DNA from: Tanypteryx hageni | Lineage: Eukaryota > Arthropoda > Insecta > Odonata > Petaluridae | DNA: 64,000 bases | Direction: 5' to 3' | Assembly (NCBI GenBank): GCA_028673005.1 | Contig: CM054113.1 | Location: 212,961,504-213,025,503 of the forward strand | In this document: piece by piece, positions 56,501 to 64,000 of the stretch | Layout: each line of letters starts with the position of its first letter | Position numbering within the stretch: the stretch's first letter is position 1 | The notes under the pieces: model-generated | The model's input: only the letters and a program-made list of their open reading frames with translations | The model's database searches: none | What the model was told of the DNA's origin: nothing | Translations under genes and position numbers: made by a program

Positions 56501-59500
56501 CCTTAGTGACAACTGGAAATGAAGACAATTCATTGGATAACTTATATAATTGCAGAATGGAAGCCTTGTGTTTAATTGTACTCCATGATAAGACGTTTTT
56601 CTTCTGTTCGATTTTTGAGCCATTCATTTGGAGTTGCAATGTGATTGTCTCATTGTTGCACTTGGTGGTATAAATACCAATCCAATCTTTGGTATGATTG
56701 CTAAAATGCTTTGCAATGAAGTTAACATGTACCGATTGCATTTAAATGCTCTTTATTGCTTCTTGCCAGAAATTTTAAACTGTTTAATTAACTGAAATTG
56801 TAATCATTGGCATTTTAATGTAGAATGCCATATTGATTTATTTATTAACAATTAAGAAATGTCTTGGATATTAAATGTAAAGTTCAGCTCAGTTATAATT
56901 ATTTTTGATGTTCCTTGTTTGTATTTTGATGGTGTTACAGATCCACAAGGCTGCTTTTTAGAAGGTATAAGCATCTTATTGAGATGGTGTTTTTAATTTA
57001 ATGCCAATGATAATAATGAAGCAATGGTTTTTTTCTCTCTGTTGGTTGTTGAACAAGTTTTAGGTCTTGGTTATTGCAAAACTTAATGCCATATGTTAAG
57101 GTTCAACATTACATTTATCATTTTGTGAATTTGGTTTGATGTTAAAGGTAATTTTAGGGAATGGTATATTGTAGAAAATGTTAATGAGATGCTGATGAAT
57201 GAAATTATTTTCCGAGTTATTTTGCAACTGTTTACTCCGGATTTTTTTAATTAATGCCATTCTTCTGAAAAGTGATTGTTCTTATCCAATTACTTTGCAT
57301 AAACGTTTTGAAGATAGCATCTTGAAGGATGCTTGAAATCATTAAAAGTGTTTTTGTTGTCTGTTAAATGTTTTAAAAGTATGAGTCCAATTGAGTACAT
57401 TGAATGTACTATACTGATGATGTATCGATAAAATTTGCATTATTGACCATTTTAGCTATTTAATTATTTTTTACAATGACTTCATAGTGAATTGGTACTT
57501 TGTAGTGTCAAAGGCATTTTTAAAGAATGTGGTTAATGTCTAAATGTTACTGCAATACTTTGTCAGACATTTAGTTTTTTTCACTGCTTGAAATACTTGT
57601 TTTAAATATGTACCTTCAGTGTTGTTATAAATTTTAGTAAAATTTCCTTTTTGGAAATTTTTTACTTTTATGCAGTATTAGTCAGAGATACTTCATTTTA
57701 GGGGATAATTATTTATGTTAATTAACTTTGACTTTAACGTTTCATTAGTATATTTTGGTTGTAGGGATGACATCATTTGATTTTGGATTGTTTTGATATT
57801 CATACATTATTCATTGGACAGACATTGTAGAAATGTGTTGGATAGCATTCATGGTGGCGAGCATCATTATTTCATTTACTTTGAATCGACATGTTTTGGT
57901 ATTTGTAATTCCTTTGCTATTTTACCATTTTTGTGTATTGATTTTTTGTTATTTGAACAAAATGGTAATTTTCGCAGGAGAGATGATTGTTAAAAGTTTT
58001 CCAGTTTGATTTTGTCACTTCTTCTTTGTGAAAATTTTTCTAAATCTCCTGTTAGTGAAAATTTATATTCTTTTGCCTATCAGAGAGGCTTTTATATACC
58101 ATGTAGTGCTTTCACACAAAATTTATGTTTTATAGTACTGGGATTCCACAATGAAATCATTGTGTTTAATAGTTTTGAAATTAGTTGTTCAATTTTTATG
58201 AAAATGTTTTTAAAAGTTCCTGTTCGTTAAAGTTCATATTCTTGTTCAGCAGTTTATGTTTATCAGAGCAACATTTCTAAACACAGTATGCTTTTATGCA
58301 AGCATCGAATGTTTTATGGTGGGGTATTCCATAATGAATGCAGTGTGTGTGTAATATATATTGAATTGCATTGCTAACATAAATATAACCACACATACCT
58401 GTTTTATTTGGTGGAGATCTTTCCGAGATTATTGAAAGTGACCCATGTTAAAACTTCTGCATTGCTCCCTTTTGGTACAGAATTTCTTTAATTTTTGATG
58501 AGGAAGCCAGCCTATGTGGTTGTGTTTTAGTCAATTTTGTAGTGGAGGCATAGCTATTGGATTTTAATTTTTGAAATCTATTGATGAATATGTGCTTACC
58601 CGATGAAGATGCTGTGTGCAGCTTGAACTAACGTTGCAATGTGTTAACTATATTGTTGTTTGTTTTAAATTGCTTTTATTCATTTTTTACATTTATTGTT
58701 ACATTTAAAAAATATATATTTAGTGATGTGCATATTCATTTTTATGAATGTTAGCATTCTACAATATGTCGTAATGGGAGGTTTGGAACTTAGGTTTTTG
58801 TATAAAGGATTCATGCCAGAGCTTACAAGAGAAGCTTCGTAAGTACTATGTGGTGAAAGAAGTACAGCTGGCTTTCCCTGGCATTGTCCTTTTTCTATTT
58901 GTACTGTGTATCCATGTAATTTTTGTTCTGGGGGATTATCTTTTTGGATTTTTTTTTGCAATTGAAATTCCTGCAACCCTGAAAAGTGGTTTTCCGAATG
59001 AGTCTAATTTGTCAATTACATTGAGAATTAAGGGTTCTTTTGGTTATTTCTATTGATAACGTTGTTGTTGGAGGTCTGTGTGGAAAGGCGCTTGATGCTT
59101 TCCTTGTAAACAGGATGGTTGGCCAAATATATGGCTAGTGAATTTGACTCTTAATAACATAATGCATTTATTTCTCTTTTATGTTTTCTATCTTTTGGTG
59201 AGTTTTTGTCATAACCAACAGAAACTGTCTGCCTTTCTCTTTGTATGCCATTGCTACCTTTTAATACACTTAATATTTTCTTATGACTTATTTCAACATA
59301 CCATTTCCTCCCAGTTTGATGCATTTATTGCCTCTTTTCCTCTTATTCCTCTAATTAAGCTCCTCTCATCAAATACTCAATTCAAAATATTATTTGTCCA
59401 ACTAGTTTTCTACAGTGTATGACAGCCGCATCCTGAAAGTCTCTTAAAAGGTGTTTTATGGAATATCCTCAATGGTTGCATTCACAGTTTGAGTGACGCC

Positions 59501-62500
59501 ATTGCAATAATATTTCCATTTCCACAAAATATGGTGAATGCATCACTAACCTTGCTTCCAATCAGTTCTTCTGTCTTTGTTCTCCATAGAATGTGCTTAC
59601 ACATTCTCCACCAAGGTTCCTCATCATGGTGATTGTTATGTTCAATTGGTGTTTTGATTTGAAGCAAGAATGTCCAATATAATCCCTTGCTCAGATATTT
59701 GTCATCATAATGACAACAAATATTTTAGTGAGCAACATTATGTTAAAGATAAATTTCTCTGAAGAGCAGAGATCTACTCTTACCATGAATGTATTCCAAG
59801 AGTATTTATACAGGTGGGTGGTGATGTATTACCATGCATATGTCATCTTTTCTGAAGGTTTCTATGCTTCATTTCTTTACTTCAGTTTGTTTCCCTTTAT
59901 TACCTCTTTTCTATTGTGGCATCAGTTGGTGATTGTGATGTCAACCCTATTTAAGTTATAAATATTAAGTGGTATTCTAATGTTATAAGGACAATTATAT
60001 CTATTTGTCTTTGGGTATATAAATTATGTGCTTTGGAATGAATAATTTGGTGATTTTTCATGTATAGAAAATGTAAAATGTTTTGAGGAGGGTAGTAAAT
60101 AGATGTAAATCTTATTATGTTGTCATTCATAAGATTGACATTACTTAAAAGTAAATTATAAAAATTAAATGTTCATTTTCACATTTAATTTTTAACAAAT
60201 CTTGTGAGAGCAAAGCTGAAATAGATATTATTAGAGATGTAATTAGCTCACCTATGAAGATCAGCTGGCAAAATGGATTTGCTTACTGAAAAGATGAAGT
60301 AATAGAAGAGAAGATACAGCTTTGGAATCGGAGCATATGTTTATTTTAGCTGTTGTTTTGGTACTGTCTGAAAAAAATCTTTCCAATTTTCTATTTTTTA
60401 ATCTATTAAAACATCAAACTTGATCCCATCTGTGAAAGTGTGGTTTGTTGACTACATCCACATAACTAACAGGAAATGGGTTGAAATGAACTCTCATTTC
60501 TTCCTTATTTCACTCGCTTGGAAAGTATTGGAAAAATCGCAATCTCCAAATCAAATTCAAGAACTTACGCAAGTCAATGAATGGCTTTCCACCATTTACG
60601 TCAATCCCAAACAGCTTTATAAATTCAGTTTGTTAGAATGAAGTGTAAACTTTCCTTGGAAAATGTGAGGGTGATATAAAATGACGTCACACATGTTCTT
60701 AAAATCTTCAGTTGTATTTATCTTCTTTGAAAGATGTCTCAAACAGGATATTTAACCCTATTTAGACAAGCAAATCTTTCCATTTTTCTGTTTTGACACC
60801 AATTTGAACTTTGGCAATTTTTACATTTACAGTGTGTTTGCCTGTGGTGTTCCTAGATGTGTTGCCTGTCATTTTTAAATGATGCTTTGGCTTAAGGATG
60901 CTGTTGAAATTTTCTATTATGGCCTCCATTTGAGCTTAAAACATTTCTTATTATATCAAAAGATGGTTTGTGTTTATAGGTACATATTCGACGAAGCTGT
61001 GTAATTGCAAATGAAATAATAAATAGTAAAACTTAAGTGTATATCAGATTATGGCATTATCCCTGGAAGTGACCAATGTATTGCTATGAAATTCCATCTC
61101 CAATTGCTTTTAATTGTTTATTATTGCATTGAAGCAAAATTTTTATGAATAATTCTGTAGAATGAGATGTCACTTAATTACGTTGTTATGATCTGTGGCA
61201 CTTATTGTTAATATCAATTTTACAAGGTTCCGTTCGTATGTATTTCATAAGCTGTCTTTATGTATATATTGAATCCTAAATGTAAATTTAAAGCACTGAT
61301 AATTGTTGATTTGTGTGCAGTGCACTTTATATAGAAGCATGATCCGTCCTTTCCTTATCTTGGAATTATGAGTTTGTTGGTGTGCTAATGTACTCTGGAA
61401 TGAAAGGGTAATCATAATGCCAAAACTGAGTTCCTTAAGTAAATAAATACTAATGCTACACTTTTTTAACAACTTGATTATAATGTTGTTTATAAGGAAT
61501 GTATGTTTGCTTGATTGTACACTGTTACCAGGCATTTGTAATCTTAGTGGAATGATATTATGTTATTAATATTTAATTTGGTTTTCAAAATAAGTGCTGA
61601 TAGAACATTACTTGAAGAGATTTAAATCTCTGCTGTCAATATTGATAATTTTTTTGAGTAATTGTTTGGTTAGAAAATATGCTGAATGAAATCCATTCAA
61701 CTCTTCGGCTGAATTACTGATTATTACTATGTTTTATAAGGTGGTATGTTTTTATACCTCCAAAATTTGCATTAGATATTGAATCTTGTGAAGGTATGAT
61801 CTGTGTAAAATGAAGTCCGCTGCAATTCTTTGGCTGAATTAATGTGTTATTCAGATTAGAAGTGCTCATTACTCTTTTTTTTTTAAGGCAGCTTGTAGTT
61901 TTTCCCCAAAATTAGATTAATCTTTGAAAAGTGTGTCGTTTCTGAGTTGGGAAATGTTTCCACATGTATCGCTCATATGATGGGCTTGACTCGATGAACT
62001 ATTATTAAATTGTCAGATTTTGACAAGAATGTTTATACACTTTGTCTGATGAGCTGATTATTTTCTGATATAAAGAATCCTGTTGCCATGAAATGGTTGA
62101 GTTGTGATTTTGGCTCTTAGAGGATATTTACTTCAGTCCATCTGATAAAAATCAATGTTTTCCAATAATTATGGTTGATTTGTCAAAAGCCTTAATGAGC
62201 ACTACAGTATGGTTTAACTTTAGAAATGACATTGCCTTAAATTTTGATTAAAAATATGGCAATTTTTTTGTGTGTGATATCATGAAGGTTTTTGTAGCAT
62301 TTGGTTTAATTATACAGGATTGGCCTCAAAATTATTAACGAAGTGAAAGTTGTTTCTTCCATCTGTATGTCATTTGGTCTGGCATTTCAAGATGTTGAAC
62401 TCTTTTGGCAATGCTGGGAACCTTATGTTAATTGTTAAAAAGTGGATTTTGCAAGTGAAAGCTTTGAATAAATTTTTCAACATTTGGTCCTGAATGCAAT

Positions 62501-63245
62501 CGTTCCAATTGATTGACAATGTGTTAAATTCTGTGGACTGGGCAAGATTTTTTTCCTGAGTGATGTTGACATTTTCTTGGTGTTAGAGCATTCCTTGGTT
62601 GTCCTAGAAGTTCTCTTATTTTGGCTCCATACTGACAGGTTGTATTGTTATAATTGTTGGCACGTTCCATTATGAATGAATGTTGTATCACCATCAAAGT
62701 TTGAGTTTGATATATTCCACAATGACTCTTGATTGTAAGCTCAATTGAGACGTATCTGCTTCAAATGGGACATTCATTTGTTTTTAAAAAATTTCTTAAT
62801 TAATGCACTATATTGTTCAATCCTTTCTGATGTACTTATCCTGTAATTTCATTTGGAAATCACTATTGCTTTTATGAAAGGTATGAGGTTTCCCCTGGCA
62901 TCCTCTTCATCTACTTATCTTGCTGGATGCAGTTGTTTCAATTGATAGACGATGTGTTGACTTCTGCCGATGGCATGATTTGATTCACAAGTGATATTGG
63001 CATTTTCTTAGTGTTAGAGCATTCCTTGTTTGTCCTAGTAGTCTTATTATTTTGACTCCGTACTGACAGGTTGTATTGTCATAGCTCCATTCTGAATGAA
63101 CATTGTGTCACCATCAACAATTGAGTTTAGATACATTGTACAATGACAAGATCTCTTATTGTAAACTCAATTGAGACACTTCTGCTTTGACTCATTTATT
63201 TTTTTTATTTTAAATTAATGCACTATATTGTTCAATCCTTTCTGA
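53600..63245. repeat. long-period AT-rich repeat array, inverted copies
   Basis: Reverse complement of the 22.4-29.4 kb family. 55030-55430 matches 23340-23720 (AAGCCATGGCTTC, ACATGTTCTTGTATTTGAGT), 54190-54245 matches 24600-24650, and 56940-57060 matches 29150-29290. The match is colinear over more than 1.5 kb. Towards the right end the tandem nature is direct: CTATATTGTTCAATCCTTTC near 62809 and 63224, and CTGACAGGTTGTATTGT near 62632 and 63063, giving periods of 415-431. No gene is supported inside. Frames such as 59138-59422 are composition artefacts. Confidence 0.75.
55690..55835 (+). mobile_element. 5'-truncated LINE or SINE 3' tail
   Basis: A GC-rich patch inside the array with CCCCTTCGGCGGGACGTCTG and a small hairpin CTCCCCGGTGGGGA. 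It ends AACTATATTTGTAATTATTA followed by an (ATT)n tail. It interrupts the inverted-repeat alignment. The family is not identified. Confidence 0.55.
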
Positions 63246-64000
63246 TAAACAGGGTTCTTAAAAAAAATGTTAACACTTATATGGGACTATCGTTTTTAAT
63301 GGAACAAAACGGATAATACACTGTAACATGATAACAAAAAGTCACCACTCGTTTGCCACTATTGTCAACACATGCCTGGAATCTTCTCCAGGTGGTCTCC
63401 AGAGTGCGGAGGCACATTTATTTTGGTATTGTTGCAATCACATTTTCAATTTTTTGTCGGAGGTCTCGCACATCATGTGGCTTGTTAGCATAAACATGTT
63501 CTTTTACTATACCCCACAGCTAGAAATCATGGTGTGAGATCCGGCGAACGTGCTGGCCATTTCAGAGGTCCTGCTCTGCCAATCCATCTCCAGTCAAATT
63601 TTCTGCTAAGATGAGTGCAAACATTCAAAGCAAAGTGGGGTGGAGCACCATCCAACGGAAAGTATCCGGTATGCCAGATTGGTAGTGGAAGGTTGTCCTC
63701 TGCGTAATTCTCCATCGTGTAAGAAGTCGCCACTGTTGATTATGGTGTTCTCAAAAAAATACGGCCCTACCACCCCTGCTCCAGTGATTGCACACCAGAC
63801 ATTCACCTTGGGACTGCCTCGAACACGAGGATTCTCAGTACCCCAGAAGACACAGTTATGTTTGTTCAAGTGTCTGCTTATGTGAAAGGTTGCCTCGTTG
63901 CTGAATGCCACTAGGTTGAATGTCAGGTTCCAAATTCTTCATCTCTAAGAAAACGTTGCAAGCATCAACATGAGCAGTACATTAGGCTTGCACAATCTGC
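63246..64000 (-). pseudogene. mariner-like (DD41D type) transposase, cut by window edge
   Basis: Reading leftward, MAFSNEATFHISRHLNKHNC is the first catalytic block, with Asn where relatives have Asp (FSDEATF). VRGSPKVNVWCAITGAGVVG and GPYFFENTIINSG follow. A frameshift near 63700 leads to PLDGAPPHFALNVCTHLS (second Asp), then DWRWIGRAGPLKWPARSPDL. A 2-base loss and a stop precede DF-LWGIVKEHVYANKPHDV (third Asp). Restoring the spacing gives 41 residues between the last two acids. The coding part ends near 63330 and a terminus-like CAGGGTTCTTAAAAAAAATG lies at 63248. The N-terminal part is beyond the window. Confidence 0.8.

Noticed and set aside
59138..59422. 94-codon hydrophobic plus-strand frame resembling a membrane protein
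   Set aside because: Phe/Leu/Tyr content follows from T-rich composition; no start context, homology or splice evidence.
1..64000. CRISPR arrays, operons, bacterial promoters or terminators
   Set aside because: The content is eukaryotic; no regularly spaced short repeats with unique spacers and no prokaryotic gene organisation.

Overview
This window looks like eukaryotic, animal, most probably arthropod nuclear DNA. It is AT-rich, has no operon structure and no long intact genes, and is packed with transposon families typical of invertebrate genomes: pogo/Tigger, Harbinger, Tc1/mariner, hAT, piggyBac and I-type LINEs. Almost every recognisable coding stretch is a broken transposase or reverse transcriptase. 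No host gene can be assigned with confidence. There is one weak host-exon candidate near 46.6 kb and one unrecognised broken coding region at 5.3-6.5 kb.

Layout. 0-8 kb: a repeated hAT-like tail, two pogo/Tigger remnants (1.2-1.6 and 6.85-7.7 kb), a purine-rich tract, the 5' part of a DIRS-like retroelement (2.9-4.3 kb) and an unrecognised coding relic. 8-11.7 kb: rearranged Harbinger pieces around a Tc1-like pseudogene. 11.7-19 kb: two I-type LINEs on the minus strand, one (Y) nested in the gag of the other (X), with a perfect 10-bp target duplication that keeps the gag frame across the break. 19.2-22.4 kb: a 3.2-kb hAT element with terminal repeats, an 8-bp target duplication, a broken transposase and five 64-bp tandem repeats. 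22.4-29.4 kb and 45.1-45.4 kb: a non-coding long-period repeat (about 4.1 kb, with a degenerate sub-period near 0.4 kb) that returns in inverted orientation from about 53.6 kb to 63.2 kb.

29.42-45.14 kb is best read as one piggyBac-type insertion into that repeat. It has TTAA at both ends and matching termini, and its flanks are contiguous in an uninterrupted copy of the repeat at 25.45 kb. Later insertions swelled it: a hAT MITE, a truncated pogo element, a ZMYM1-like hAT pseudogene, a Harbinger derivative, a Penelope-like palindrome with (TA)n, a 3.2-kb transposon of a family I cannot name, and a MITE full of a 13-bp palindrome. The unnamed transposon has a striking promoter: heat-shock elements on a 5-bp grid followed by a well-spaced TATA box and initiator. 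47.8-53.5 kb holds an inverted SINE-like pair, a Tigger MITE, a second piggyBac pseudogene and DD41D-type mariner fragments. The window ends in another DD41D mariner.

The genes do not form a pathway. The organising theme is nested transposition, and relative ages can be read from what interrupts what.
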